Below, piece by piece: positions 1 to 9,231 of a stretch of DNA of 64,000 nt (position 1 is the first letter of the stretch; each line of letters opens with the position of its first letter). A model generated the notes under the pieces. That model did no database searches. It was not told the DNA's origin and saw nothing but the letters and a program-made list of their open reading frames with translations. The stretch is taken from the NCBI RefSeq assembly GCF_009811555.1, contig NZ_BLIN01000002.1:1302001-1366000 (forward strand). Reading direction: 5' to 3'. Origin of the DNA: Streptomyces caniferus (GTDB taxonomy: Bacteria > Actinomycetota > Actinomycetes > Streptomycetales > Streptomycetaceae). The position numbers and the translations under genes were made by a program.

Positions 1-497
1 CCCTGGGGATGCGGAAAGCAGCCTCGGGTGCCGGCTGGCTTCTCCAGTTCCGGGAAGGCAGCAATGCGAGCGGACGGCAGGCAACAGGACGGGGCCTCGC
101 GTTCTGAGGAGCTCCCGAGGACAGATCCGTAAAGACGCAGGAAGATGAGATGGGATGTCCGGAGAACGGCGTCGTCACGCTTCCGGGCAGCCGCTTCTGC
201 GTGGCCGAGAAGCCAGCCGCGTAACAGTGCGCCGCTGCGCCCCGGCGCCGTCCCGGCCGCACCGTGAGCGGGTTCGAGTCATGCAAGCGCTGAGCAGTCA
301 GGAACGTCCGGACGGCTGCAGGGCGAGTGCTGATCACCGGGGAGTTCGCCGTTCAGAGGGGCGCTTCCGGGGCTGGCGAAGGCCCGGGGCACGCACACGA
401 CAGACCCGCGGGCGCCCGCCCAGGCGATCGGAGCACCCACTCCCGCCATTCCTGGCCCGACCTGATCACCGCCCGGGCCCACCCCCTGGAGGTAACC
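1..497. other. Leader region without recognisable gene
   Basis: No reading frame here has convincing codon bias or a recognisable product. The open frames on both strands are rich in Arg/Pro/Gly, as expected of non-coding high-GC DNA. The last 15 bases hold the ribosome binding site of the membrane protein starting at 498. Confidence 0.5.
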
Positions 498-1175
498 ATG
501 GGCAAAGTTCTCGGTGACGTGCTGGGTCTTGCGGCCGGCGTGGCGATCAGCCCGCTGCCGATCATCGCCATCATCCTCATTCTCGCCACGCCTCGGGGAC
601 GTCTCAACGGACAGCTGTTCGCCGTCGGCTGGGTTCTGGGACTCTCGGCACTGGGCGCGGTGATGCTGGCGATCGCTTCCCCCGCAGATGCCTCCGCCCA
701 CCATCACCCGGCCACCTGGGTGGGAGCCCTCAAACTCGCTCTGGGCGTGTTCCTCGTCCTCTTCGGCGCCCGGCAGTGGCACCGACGCCCGAAGGATCCC
801 TCGCAAGCCCAGCTGCCGAAGTGGATGGGCGCGATCGACCGCCTCACGCCGGTCAAGGTCTTCGGGCTCGGACTGGCCCTGGCCGCGCTCAACGCCAAGA
901 ACGCCCCGCTGACCATCGCCGCGGGCGCCTCGATCGGCTCAGCCGGACTGCCGGTCGGGCAGCAGATCGCCTCGCTGGCAATCTTCGTGCTGATCGCCAC
1001 CCTCGGCCTGCTGGCCCCACTAGGAGTCTTCCTCGTTGGAGGAGAGCGGGCGCAAACCACACTCGGCAGCTGGAAAGACTGGGCAGCCCAGCACAATGTC
1101 GCCGTGATGGCGGTCCTGTTCTTCGTCCTCGGGTTGAAACTGCTCGGAGACGGCATCTCCGTCCTCACCTCCTGA
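498..1175 (+). CDS. GAP/LysE-like integral membrane protein
   Basis: Predicted 225-residue polytopic membrane protein of the GAP family (GPL/Sap, LysE-like fold), a group linked to export of lipids or small solutes across the cytoplasmic membrane. Visible are about six hydrophobic segments, starting with a helix containing SPLPIIAIILILATPRGR and ending in a C-terminal helix with VLFFVLGLKLLGDG. The frame opens upstream at 327, but ATG 498 is chosen because GGAGG (488-492) sits 5 nt before it and the family begins with such a V-L-G-D-V-L-G-L-A segment. It converges on the broken gene ending at 1181, with only 5 bp between. Family assignment is fairly secure; the substrate is unknown. Confidence 0.75.
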   Translation: MGKVLGDVLGLAAGVAISPLPIIAIILILATPRGRLNGQLFAVGWVLGLSALGAVMLAIASPADASAHHHPATWVGALKLALGVFLVLFGARQWHRRPKDPSQAQLPKWMGAIDRLTPVKVFGLGLALAALNAKNAPLTIAAGASIGSAGLPVGQQIASLAIFVLIATLGLLAPLGVFLVGGERAQTTLGSWKDWAAQHNVAVMAVLFFVLGLKLLGDGISVLTS

Positions 1176-1180
1176 CAGGC

Positions 1181-1560
1181 TTACTCGCGCCGCGCTGCGG
1201 CCTGGGTCAGCAGGGCGACGGTGTCGTGGCCGGCGCGCTCGGCTTGGCCGAGTACAGCAGTCAGCGCGTCCCGGCCAGGTTCGGCTTGCCGGCGGTCGGC
1301 ACGGTGGGGAAGTGCGGTACGGATCGTGGCGGCACTGTCCTGACCGCGGCCGAGGGCGTGCCCGGAGTGGACGACCTGGTGGGCCGAGCGGCGCAGCGCG
1401 TACATTTCAGCGTCTTTGGCGCGGATGTGGGAGCGAGTGGCACGCTCGCAATGCCGTGCTGTTTCTCGCAGTTCGTGCCGTGCAGCTCCGAGGAAGGTCT
1501 GGGCGAGGACGTCGGCCTTCTGGTGCGGATCTGGTGCGGGACGCCTGAACTGGTCCGGAC
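1181..1560 (-). pseudogene. C-terminal fragment of a mobilization/relaxase-like protein
   Basis: The minus-strand frame from about 1560 to the TAA at 1181 has coding-like composition and encodes an Ala/Arg/His-rich helical tail with the phrase ERAGHDTVALLTQAAARRE. This recalls the C-terminal end of Streptomyces mobile-element mobilization proteins (recalled from memory, not searched). No start codon with a ribosome binding site is visible. The open frame runs backwards through the tRNA-Gly remnant at 1600-1643, so the original 5' part is missing. It abuts the 3' end of the GAP gene. Most likely a leftover of an integrative element; a short orphan gene is a weaker alternative. Confidence 0.4.
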
Positions 1561-1570
1561 AACGAACAAG

Positions 1571-1592
1571 GCCCAGGTCACCGACCTGGGCC
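1571..1592 (-). terminator. Hairpin 3' of the tRNA-Gly remnant
   Basis: Perfect inverted repeat AGGCCCAGGTC / GACCTGGGCCT, followed on the minus strand by a T-rich stretch (TTGTTCGTTGT). It lies 7 bp beyond the 3' end of the partial tRNA-Gly, as expected for a tRNA terminator carried along with an att site. Confidence 0.6.
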
Positions 1593-1599
1593 TCAACTA

Positions 1600-1643
1600 T
1601 GGAGCGGGTGACGGGAATCGAACCCGCGCTCTGAGCTTGGGAA
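1600..1643 (-). repeat. 3' half of tRNA-Gly(CCC): att-site remnant
   Basis: Read on the minus strand this is the anticodon-arm to acceptor end of a glycine tRNA: anticodon context TTCCCAA, T-arm GGTTCGATTCC, and acceptor 3' side CACCCGCTCCA. The 5' half (acceptor 5' strand, D-arm) is absent, so it is not a functional tRNA. Such 3' halves are left when an integrative element uses the tRNA 3' end as its attachment site. The sequence upstream of it (about 1715-1750, with repeated TGACCGT) looks like typical element-end DNA. Confidence 0.7.
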
Positions 1644-2020
1644 TCAAGGGGGCATGAGTGCTCGATATGGTCTGACCTGGGAAAACGATGCTGAGCCCGC
1701 CTGTTCGGGAGGGCTCTTGAGCACCGTTTATGACCGTTGTTGACCGTGCTGGAGGGCACGGTTGGGGCACGAGGCGGTAGGTGCGATGACAGGACCGCCC
1801 CGACGGCGGCCAGCGGCCGCCACCGGGGTGGACAAGACGAAGCAGCTGACCGTGACGGCCAGATCGCGCATCCACGGCTGGACCAGCAGCGACTTCCTGA
1901 GCTGGTCGAACAACTGCAGAGATCACACCTGGTCGAGGCCGACCGTACCGGACCGTGTGGGTCGCCCCTCGCCTGCGTCAGATCTTCAATTCGGCGCGCA
2001 GGCCCGCCCGGTGACGGTGG
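1644..2020. other. Non-coding stretch next to the tRNA-Gly scar
   Basis: No gene is recognised. Direct repeats of TTTATGACCGTTGTTGACCG type occur around 1727-1748. The remaining open frames have no convincing codon usage. Confidence 0.35.
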
Positions 2021-3445
2021 TCAGTTCGCTGCCACTGCCACGGTCTGGTCCTCGTGTGCCAGCAGTTGCTGCAGTTGCTTCCTCTCGGCGTGCAGGCCCT
2101 CGAAGAGCGCGGTCCGCAGTTCGTCGGGGAGCGAGCCGATCGAGTATTTCGTCAGACGCGATGCGTCGCACCATTCGAGGAGCCCGCGGTCCGCAAACCA
2201 CCGCAGGAGCAGGTCATCAAGGTGCGCACTGCTGCGGAGCCAGTCCAGGGCGGTGTTGGGGTGAGGCGCGGCGACGCATATCCGGTTCTTCTCGGCGTCG
2301 TCCTCGTATGTTGCCTCGACGTGGGCGGCGAAGGCGGCGCTGAACACCTGCTGGCACGGGACGAGCGTCTGCAACGTGATGCGGGAGCCACTGAACATCG
2401 GCACCACCGGCCGCGCCTCGAGGCCGTCCGCGGTGCAGTCGATGTAGAGGGTTCCGGGGCGGGCGGGGACGGTCGCCCCGCCGAGTTCCACCGTGTCGGC
2501 GCCGATGCGCCGGACCCTGCCGTGGCGGACGATGTCGGTGATCCGCCGGAGCTGTTCGAGTTCGGTCCGGCTGACGGTCGCGCAGCGATACGCCGTCGGC
2601 GTGACGTCGGAAGACAGCCTCAGCAGGAGGCCGCCGGCTTCCAGCCGCTGAAAAAGCTCCTCGACCGTGCGGGATTCCAGCACCGCGCGGATGCGAGCGG
2701 TGAACGACTCGGCGTCGCTCGCGGCGGACTCCGGTCCGGGCTGGATCTGAGCACGGTCGAGCAGCCACGAGTCGCGCGGCATGATCCAGGTGATGCCGGA
2801 CGGGTCGACGCCATGCTGCAGAAGCCACAGGCACGCGTCGATGCCCGTCTTTCCCGCTCCCACCACGGTGTAGTGCGATGCCTGCTGATCCAGGGCCGGC
2901 AGCTGGTTGGGGGTGATCAACCGGACCCCGGAAGCCACCTCGTACTTCGGCGGGCACATCGCAGGAACCGTGACGTTCATGTAGGTGGCGTCCACGGTCC
3001 GCCGACGCACCCGTATGTCGAACTCGCGGCCGGTGACGACGGAGTGACACCGCTGGACATCCGGTCGCGCCGGATCCGCGCCATCGTAATGGGACATGGG
3101 GAAGTACGAGACGCGACCGCTGGGCAGGAGGGTTTTGCGCATCACCTGGTCGAAATAGGTGAGGATCTCATCGGACGACGCCAGCTCGTGAAGCCCCGCA
3201 TTCCAGCCGTGCTGGTCCACTTCGCCTGTGCCCAGTTCACGGGAATTGACGCCGTAGAACGACGAAGGCTGATGCAGCCGCACGAACGGGTAGGCGACCG
3301 TCCAGTGGCCACCGGGCCGACCGTAGCGATCGACGATGGCCACGGTCGCGTCCGTCTCGCTCAACAGAGTGTCGGCGAAGGCAATGCCCATGGCTCCAGC
3401 CCCGACGATCAGGTAGTCAACCTCGATTATTTCCCGCTCTGACAA
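2021..3445 (-). CDS. FAD/NAD(P)-dependent oxidoreductase (FMO-like)
   Basis: About 474 residues with two Rossmann motifs: FAD-binding DYLIVGAGAMG near residues 10-20 and a second NAD(P)-type motif TVVGAGKTGIDA near the middle, the layout of flavin-containing monooxygenase-like enzymes. It probably uses NAD(P)H and FAD to oxidise a small organic substrate in the cytoplasm. The frame is open to 3658, but TTG 3445 is preferred: AAAGAGGAAA lies 7 nt upstream and it puts the FAD motif at the usual N-terminal distance; ATG 3484 lacks a ribosome binding site. It is last in a co-directional run with the epoxide hydrolase and P450, suggesting one oxidative pathway. The exact reaction is unknown. Confidence 0.75.
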   Translation of the reverse strand: MSEREIIEVDYLIVGAGAMGIAFADTLLSETDATVAIVDRYGRPGGHWTVAYPFVRLHQPSSFYGVNSRELGTGEVDQHGWNAGLHELASSDEILTYFDQVMRKTLLPSGRVSYFPMSHYDGADPARPDVQRCHSVVTGREFDIRVRRRTVDATYMNVTVPAMCPPKYEVASGVRLITPNQLPALDQQASHYTVVGAGKTGIDACLWLLQHGVDPSGITWIMPRDSWLLDRAQIQPGPESAASDAESFTARIRAVLESRTVEELFQRLEAGGLLLRLSSDVTPTAYRCATVSRTELEQLRRITDIVRHGRVRRIGADTVELGGATVPARPGTLYIDCTADGLEARPVVPMFSGSRITLQTLVPCQQVFSAAFAAHVEATYEDDAEKNRICVAAPHPNTALDWLRSSAHLDDLLLRWFADRGLLEWCDASRLTKYSIGSLPDELRTALFEGLHAERKQLQQLLAHEDQTVAVAAN

Positions 3446-3578
3446 CGTATTTCCTCTTTCTTGTGTGGGTGTGGAATTCGCCATTGCGCTGGCATAACGA
3501 TGTTTTCGTCGCCGCTCACCAGTGCGTTTTTCTCCGCCGGTTGCCCGTGCCTGCACGGCAGGACAGCGGCCCGTCTCG

Positions 3579-4715
3579 TCAGGACTCGCGTCCGAAGGCG
3601 GCTCGCAGCTCGGAGACGAAGAGATGCGGAACCTCAAGGGAGGGGAAGTGCCCGCCACGGTCCAGGACGTTCCAGTACCGCAGATCCTCGAAGCGCGCCT
3701 CGACCCAGGCGCGGGGTGCTCGGAACGGCTCCTTCGGGAACCTCGACACGGCCGACGGGACAGTCACCGGAGTGAAGTTCCGGGGTGGCAGGCTCTCCCA
3801 GTACAACCGCGCCGACGACGCGCCGCACGCGGCGAACCAGTAGATCGCGGCGTTGTCCAGGAGCCGCTGACGGGACACCGCGTTCTCGGGGTGCCCGTCG
3901 CAGTCGGTCCAGCCCTGGAACTTCTCCACGATCCAGGCGAGTTGCCCGGCCGGGGAATCCGCCAGGCCGTACCCGAGCGTCTGGGGGCGCGTCGACTGCA
4001 CAGTCATGTACCCGCGCTCGGCCGCCAGCACTTCCCTGGTCGCAGCCAGGTCCGCGCGCTCGGCGTCGCCGAGATCGTCCTCGGTGAACCCCGAGGGCGG
4101 CTGGACCGGCGGCATCGTCGTGTGCAGCGCCTCGACACGGTCAGGGTGCCGGACCCCCAGTGCCGTCGTCACGAACGCACCCCAGTCGCCGCCCTGGGCA
4201 AGGAAACGCTCATAGCCGAGCCGGGTCATCAGCTCGGCCCAGGCATCGGCAATACGCTCGATCCCCCAGCCCGTCCCGGCCGGCTTGTCGGAGAAACCGA
4301 AACCCGGCAGCGAAGGCGCCACCACGTGAAATGCGGGCTCACCGGCCGGCGGATCGGCCAGCTCGTCGAGAATATCGAGGAACTCCACCACCGAGCCGGG
4401 CCACCCGTGAGTCATCAGCAGGGGCCGCGCATCCGCACGAGGGGAACGGACGTGCAGGAAATGAATCCCCAGCCCGTCGATCACCGTGCGCCACTGACCG
4501 CGGTCATTGAGCTCGGCTTCGAGTCGGCGCCAGTCGTACTCTTCGAGCCAGTACCGGCACAACTCCTGGACGTAGTACCGCGGAATCCCCTGTGACCAGT
4601 CATCGACCGTCTCCGCCTCGGGCAGCCGGACACGACGCAAACGGTCGCGCAGATCCTCCAGCGCTTCGTCGGAAACGCCGAGCACAAAGGGCACGACGGT
4701 ATCGGAATCAACCAC
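3579..4715 (-). CDS. Epoxide hydrolase, alpha/beta fold with EHN domain
   Basis: 378-residue soluble enzyme that would open epoxides to diols. An N-terminal EHN cap-type region (residues about 8-115) precedes the alpha/beta-hydrolase core. Visible catalytic features: oxyanion-hole motif HGWPGS (about 103-108), nucleophile Asp177 in GGDWGAF, and His356 in RGGHFPSLE near the C-terminus. GTG 4715 is chosen over the frame's first Met at 4835 because GGGGGAGAG lies about 9 nt upstream and it matches the family length. It lies 133 bp upstream of the FAD oxidoreductase on the same strand and downstream of the P450 fusion, which could supply an epoxide. Family confident; substrate inferred only from neighbours. 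Confidence 0.88.
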   Translation of the reverse strand: MVDSDTVVPFVLGVSDEALEDLRDRLRRVRLPEAETVDDWSQGIPRYYVQELCRYWLEEYDWRRLEAELNDRGQWRTVIDGLGIHFLHVRSPRADARPLLMTHGWPGSVVEFLDILDELADPPAGEPAFHVVAPSLPGFGFSDKPAGTGWGIERIADAWAELMTRLGYERFLAQGGDWGAFVTTALGVRHPDRVEALHTTMPPVQPPSGFTEDDLGDAERADLAATREVLAAERGYMTVQSTRPQTLGYGLADSPAGQLAWIVEKFQGWTDCDGHPENAVSRQRLLDNAAIYWFAACGASSARLYWESLPPRNFTPVTVPSAVSRFPKEPFRAPRAWVEARFEDLRYWNVLDRGGHFPSLEVPHLFVSELRAAFGRES

Positions 4716-4900
4716 AATTACTCTCTCCCCCGCATCGCAGACACAGCGGCGATGCGGTCGTTGCGTTCTTGCATTACCAGAAGCCGCTTTTGCGTATAGG
4801 CGGCACAAAGGAGACCGGAGCGGGTTCGCTCGCACATACCCGTAGGCCCCGCCCCGACGTCAGGAAGCCGGCGACGTCAGGCCGACCGCTCGGCGACGAG

Positions 4901-5743
4901 CTACTCCACCGCGGGAGTTGGCGCATCCGGCGCACGGTGAACGGGCCGGTGAGCAGCCGCCGGAATCAGGTGCTCTCCGGCGGGCCCCTCAAGATGAACT
5001 TCCCCGGCGCAGGCGGTGGCGTCGGCGCATCGTGCGCCGCGTCCCCGCCGATGCCTGCCGGGCAGGGGTTCGCGCCGAACCGCGGGATCGGCCACAACCG
5101 TCATGCGGTCGTGACTGCCGCAGCGGTGCCCTCCAAGGACACGCCGGTAGACGCGCCAACCCAGCAGTGCGCCGAGCGCGATGACAACCGGCCCGAGGAC
5201 ATCGACCGCGCCGAGGGCGACGGTCCGGCCGGACAGGAACAGCGGGATCTGGATCGCCAGCATCTTGAGATTCCCGGCGAGGACGACCAAGTTGCCTCTG
5301 GTGAAGGCCCGGCGGCGCACCCTGCACCGCCGCCAGCCGGTCCCTTCCTTCGTGATCAGCCCCACCACCACGCCCATCGGCGGCCAGCCGAGCAACAGCA
5401 TCACGGCCGACACCACGGCCATCACGGCGTGCAGCATCAGACTCGGCAGGAAGAAGCTGGTGGCCTGCCCGGTCCCTGCGGCCAGAGCACCCGCGACACA
5501 CACGAGGCCGAGAGCCGCGAGGGCGCCCCACACAGGCTCTCTGCGCGCCGCTCGGTAGACGCAGACCGCGGCCCCGGCCGCGAGGGCAAGTGCCAGCGCG
5601 ACGGCAAGCCGGTGGGTGAGCGCGAAGCTCAGGGTGAATCCGAAAACGGGCACAACATTGATCACTGCATTGCGTAGCCGATGGCGCATGGCGGACCGGA
5701 TGGCGTCCTCACCACCGGCTTCGCCGTGTACTGCAGGGTCCAC
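4901..5743 (-). CDS. DUF3159-type membrane protein
   Basis: 280 residues. The first ~200 contain about five to six hydrophobic segments and a central WRRCRVRRRAFTRGNL stretch, the layout of the Streptomyces DUF3159 family of unknown function. The last ~75 residues are polar, Arg/His-rich and low in complexity, unlike the family, and may be an extension produced by loss of the original stop. GTG 5743 has GGAG 5 nt upstream. The gap to the P450 stop is 63 bp, so co-transcription is plausible. A role in membrane transport or anchoring of the neighbouring oxidative pathway is only a guess. Confidence 0.65.
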   Translation of the reverse strand: MDPAVHGEAGGEDAIRSAMRHRLRNAVINVVPVFGFTLSFALTHRLAVALALALAAGAAVCVYRAARREPVWGALAALGLVCVAGALAAGTGQATSFFLPSLMLHAVMAVVSAVMLLLGWPPMGVVVGLITKEGTGWRRCRVRRRAFTRGNLVVLAGNLKMLAIQIPLFLSGRTVALGAVDVLGPVVIALGALLGWRVYRRVLGGHRCGSHDRMTVVADPAVRREPLPGRHRRGRGARCADATACAGEVHLEGPAGEHLIPAAAHRPVHRAPDAPTPAVE

Positions 5744-5806
5744 AACTGCTCCAGGCTCCTCGACAGTTTGCTGTTCGCTTCTTGGTGGGCCGCGGGCGCG
5801 GTGGGG

Positions 5807-8800
5807 TCAGCCGCTGTAGACGTCCTCGATGTACCGGCCCTGATCCATCAGGGTCCGGAGCCAGTCCTGGGCGTCCGCGCGGTCGGCGCCTTCGGTGCGC
5901 CGCAGGTACATGGCCTGGAAGGCGTCGCGGACGCCGGGGGCCATGCGGGCGCCGTCGCCGCAGACGTGGACCCGGGCCCCCGTGTTCAGCAGCTCCCACA
6001 CTTCGTCGGCCTCGGCGGTGAGGCGGTCCTGCACGAAGCGCCGGCCGTCGATGGGGGCCTCGCTGAAGGCAGGGCGCAGCGCGACTGCCCCGGCCCGTTC
6101 GGCGGCGTGCAGCTCGTCGGCGTGCAGGTAGTCGGCGTCGGGGGCGTCGCAGCCGAAGTAGCACAGCGCCGGGGCGAGGGAGGTGCCGCTCGTCAGGAGT
6201 GCACGGCGGTCGGCGATGACGCCGCGGAAGGGCGCGAGCCCGGTCCCGGCGGCGATCATGATGACGGGGGTGTCGGCGTCGTGGCCGATGCGGAAGGCTT
6301 CGCGGCACGGCTGGATCCGGGCGAGCACGGTGTCGCCGGGGCGCACGGCGCCGAGGTAGCCGGAGCCGGTGCCGCGGAAGGTGCCGCGGCCCGAGCGGGC
6401 GGGGGCTCGCAACACGGAGACCATGAGGTCGGCATGGTGCGGGTCGGCCGCCGGTGAGGAGGACACGGAGTAGTGGCGGGGCCTGATCGGGGGCAGCAGT
6501 TCCAGCAGCGTGGGCCAGGTCAGGGTCTCGCGCAGGGCGGGGTGGTCCTCGATGAGGTCCAGCAGGGTGCGCTGGTCGGCGGCGCGCGCGTCGGTGTTCT
6601 CGGCGAGGGCGCGCAGTGCGGCCTGTTCGGGCGGGCAGGGGTTGAGGGCGGCCAGGGTACCGAGGTGTTCGGCGGTCGGGCGGTCCTGCAGCTCGACGTG
6701 GTGGGTGAGCAACTGGCGGATGGTCAGTGGCCGGTCGACGGGGATGCCGTCGCGGCGGGGGTGGTGGGGGACGATGCTCAGCACGGTGTCGAGGTCGGCG
6801 TGGAGCAGCCGGGCGGCGCGCTCGACGAGGCCGGGGGCGTTGGTGGGCAGCACGGTGAGGTGGTCGGCCGTGCGGTAGCTCGTTCCCTCGGGCAGGGCCA
6901 GGCGGACCAGGCGTTTGACACGCGGGTAGTCGGGGTGGGTGAGGCTGTCGGTGTCGGTGACGGTCATCGCCGTCATGCCGTGCCGGGCGGCCAGGGCGTC
7001 GAGCGCGCCACCGGTGACCTCGGTGACCGTGTAGGCGGCGGGGGCCGGCTCGCGCCGGGGCCGGTCGCCCGCGGCGGCGGGGTCGCCGTGGTGCTCCAGC
7101 AGCGCGGTGCGCAGTGCGGCCGTGAATGCCGTGACGCTGCCGGACAGGTCGCCGGAGGCGTCGGCTTCGGCGCGGTCGAGGAGGCGGGTGGCGCCGAGGG
7201 CGGCGAGCCGGTCGTCGATGAGGGTAGGGATGCGCTGGTAGGTGGCGGACCAGTTGCGGTCACCGACACCGAGGACGGCGTAGTTGACGCCCTCGGCCGC
7301 GCCGGGTTCGGCCTCCTGGAGCCAGCGGACGAACTCTGCCGCGTCGTCGGTGGGTTGGCCGTTGTACGAGGCGGCGGTGATCACGACGGGCCGGTCGGTG
7401 GGCAGTGCGTCACGGTGAGCGTCGATCGGGGCGACGGTGGTGTCGCACCCCAGCTCCGCGGCGGTGTCCGCGAGTCGGGCGGCGAAGTCGCGGCAGGTTC
7501 CGTAGTTGGAGCCGTGGAGCAGCAGCAGCCCGGTGCCCTGGCGTACCCGGGTGGGCAGGTCGGTGGTCTCGGCCGGGGCGCTGTCGGACGGTGCGGCATT
7601 CACGGTCGGCAGTGCGGTGCGGTTGGCGGCCCGGTCGGCGGGGGTACGCGGAACGAGGGTGAGGGTGAACCCGTCGGGCTTGAGGGTGAGCGACTGCTTC
7701 ACCTTCAACCGGTAGCGGGCGTGGTCGATCAGCCGGTAGCGGTGGATGAGCACGGCGAGCACCATGGTCGCCTCGTGCAGCGCGAACTGCCGCCCGATGC
7801 AGGCGCGTTCACCGGCTCCGAACGGCTTGTACGCGTGCGGGGAGCGCGCGGCCACCGCTTCGGGCGCGAAGCGGGAGGGGTCGAACTGCTCGGGGTTGTC
7901 GCCCCACACCGGGTCGCGGTGGAGCGTCGGGATCACGACGCGGACGCCCTGCCCGGCCCGTAGCGGAATGCGGCCGCCCAGGACGGTGTCGTGGCGCGCC
8001 TCGCGCGCGAACGCGGGGGCGGTGGGCCACAGTCGCAGGGCCTCGTTCAGCACCTGGCGGGTGTAGTGCAGGCGGCCGACGTCCTCGAACGTGGGCTCCG
8101 GGGTGGGGGCGTCGCCCCACATCTCGTCCACCTCACGCTGCGCGAGGCGCAGCACGGCCGGGTTCTTGACCAGGTAATACAGGGCGAAGGCCAGCGCTCC
8201 TGACGTGGTCTCGTGCCCGGCGATCAGGAAGGTGATGATCTGGTTGCGGACGTTCTCCAGATCCAAGGTGGTGCCGTCGGACGGATGCGTCGCGGTGAGC
8301 ATCAGCCCCAGCAGGTCCTGCGGCCGGCCGGTGGCGGTGGCCGGCGCGGCGGTGCGGGCGGCGATGACCTCGTCGACCACACCCGCCAGGTAGTCGGCGT
8401 CGGCGTGCATCGCCGCGTCGCGCTCGCTGTGGTCGACACCGGGGGTGCGGCCGACGCTGGTCATCGCCCACTCCAGGCAACTCACCATCGAGCTGACGAA
8501 CGGGTGCGGCTCGTCGCGGTCGAAGGAGCCGAAGTCGAAGCCGAAGCCGGCGAGCCCGATGGTGTCCAGCGTCATCCGTGTCATGTCGTCGGCCACCATC
8601 ACCGGATTCCCTGTGGTGGCCTGGCGGTCCCAGGATTCGACGAGCCGTTGCGCGACCTTCAACATCACCGGCTGGTAGGTGCGCATCGACCCGAGGCCGA
8701 AGGCGGGCATGAGAATGTCGTGCGCCTTGGCCCAGTTGGGCTCGTGGGTGTACGCGGTGAACAGCCCGTCGCCCAGAAGCCGGCGCAGGTGCCCCACCCC

Positions 8801-9034
8801 GAGCCCGACGTTCTTGGTGAACCGCTGATCGTCGGAGAGCTCGGTGGCGAGGTCCAGCCCGGAGACGAAGAGGTTGTCCTGTCCGTTCGCACGCATGGCG
8901 AAGACCGGGCCCAGGTGCCGGGCCGCCTTCATCAGCCCCAGGATGGGCGTGCCGGTCGGATCGTAGGCGGAGAGGTCGATGACGGGCACGTCTGCGCCGC
9001 TGATCGTCTGTGGCGGAAGCAAGGTATCGGCCAT
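5807..9034 (-). CDS. Self-sufficient cytochrome P450/NADPH-P450 reductase fusion (CYP102/BM3-like)
   Basis: 1,075 residues, close to P450 BM3 in length. The heme domain (about 1-470) shows the I-helix motif AGHETTS (272-278), ExxR (Glu331-Arg334) and the heme loop FGAGERACIG with thiolate Cys412. A Pro/Ala-rich linker leads to a flavodoxin FMN domain starting LLLLHGSNYGTC (about 503), then an FAD/NADPH reductase half with RHYSVSSSP and IAAGTGLAPFRG, ending in DVYSG. It should hydroxylate or epoxidise fatty-acid-like substrates using NADPH without separate redox partners. ATG 9034 has AAGGG 8 nt upstream. It is divergent from a PAS-LuxR regulator across ~200 bp and leads the minus-strand run with DUF3159, epoxide hydrolase and FAD oxidoreductase. 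Confidence 0.95.
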   Translation of the reverse strand: MADTLLPPQTISGADVPVIDLSAYDPTGTPILGLMKAARHLGPVFAMRANGQDNLFVSGLDLATELSDDQRFTKNVGLGVGHLRRLLGDGLFTAYTHEPNWAKAHDILMPAFGLGSMRTYQPVMLKVAQRLVESWDRQATTGNPVMVADDMTRMTLDTIGLAGFGFDFGSFDRDEPHPFVSSMVSCLEWAMTSVGRTPGVDHSERDAAMHADADYLAGVVDEVIAARTAAPATATGRPQDLLGLMLTATHPSDGTTLDLENVRNQIITFLIAGHETTSGALAFALYYLVKNPAVLRLAQREVDEMWGDAPTPEPTFEDVGRLHYTRQVLNEALRLWPTAPAFAREARHDTVLGGRIPLRAGQGVRVVIPTLHRDPVWGDNPEQFDPSRFAPEAVAARSPHAYKPFGAGERACIGRQFALHEATMVLAVLIHRYRLIDHARYRLKVKQSLTLKPDGFTLTLVPRTPADRAANRTALPTVNAAPSDSAPAETTDLPTRVRQGTGLLLLHGSNYGTCRDFAARLADTAAELGCDTTVAPIDAHRDALPTDRPVVITAASYNGQPTDDAAEFVRWLQEAEPGAAEGVNYAVLGVGDRNWSATYQRIPTLIDDRLAALGATRLLDRAEADASGDLSGSVTAFTAALRTALLEHHGDPAAAGDRPRREPAPAAYTVTEVTGGALDALAARHGMTAMTVTDTDSLTHPDYPRVKRLVRLALPEGTSYRTADHLTVLPTNAPGLVERAARLLHADLDTVLSIVPHHPRRDGIPVDRPLTIRQLLTHHVELQDRPTAEHLGTLAALNPCPPEQAALRALAENTDARAADQRTLLDLIEDHPALRETLTWPTLLELLPPIRPRHYSVSSSPAADPHHADLMVSVLRAPARSGRGTFRGTGSGYLGAVRPGDTVLARIQPCREAFRIGHDADTPVIMIAAGTGLAPFRGVIADRRALLTSGTSLAPALCYFGCDAPDADYLHADELHAAERAGAVALRPAFSEAPIDGRRFVQDRLTAEADEVWELLNTGARVHVCGDGARMAPGVRDAFQAMYLRRTEGADRADAQDWLRTLMDQGRYIEDVYSG

Positions 9035-9231
9035 GGCGGCTGCCCTTCGAAATCGGGGTTTACCGGCTGACGCCGCCAAGGTGCCGGCGCCTGTCTCCAC
9101 CGTCGCGCCCCCGCAACGCCATGCCCGCCCCTCCTCCTACATAATTTTGTAGTGGCCCCGGGGTGTCCCGGACTTGCGTACGGCAACTCGGGGGCGTAAC
9201 GGCGCTACGACGCGAGGGACGAGAACGCGCG
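9035..9231. promoter_or_regulatory. Divergent promoter region of the P450 fusion and its regulator
   Basis: Contains an AT-rich palindrome CTACATAATTTTGTAG at 9137-9152 (arms CTACA/TGTAG, 6-bp spacer), the only AT-rich patch in the interval and about 100 bp upstream of the P450 start. It could be an operator for the adjacent regulator or overlap a -10 element. The site is seen directly; its role is inferred. Confidence 0.5.

Noticed and set aside
1762..2343. Open frame on the plus strand crossing 1762-2343
   Set aside because: It overlaps the FAD oxidoreductase in antisense and has an Arg/Ser/Pro-rich composition with no start signal; it is a shadow of the minus-strand gene.
6473..7963. Long Gly/Val-rich plus-strand frame within the P450 gene
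   Set aside because: Antisense to a protein with every expected catalytic motif; long opposite-strand frames are normal at this GC content.
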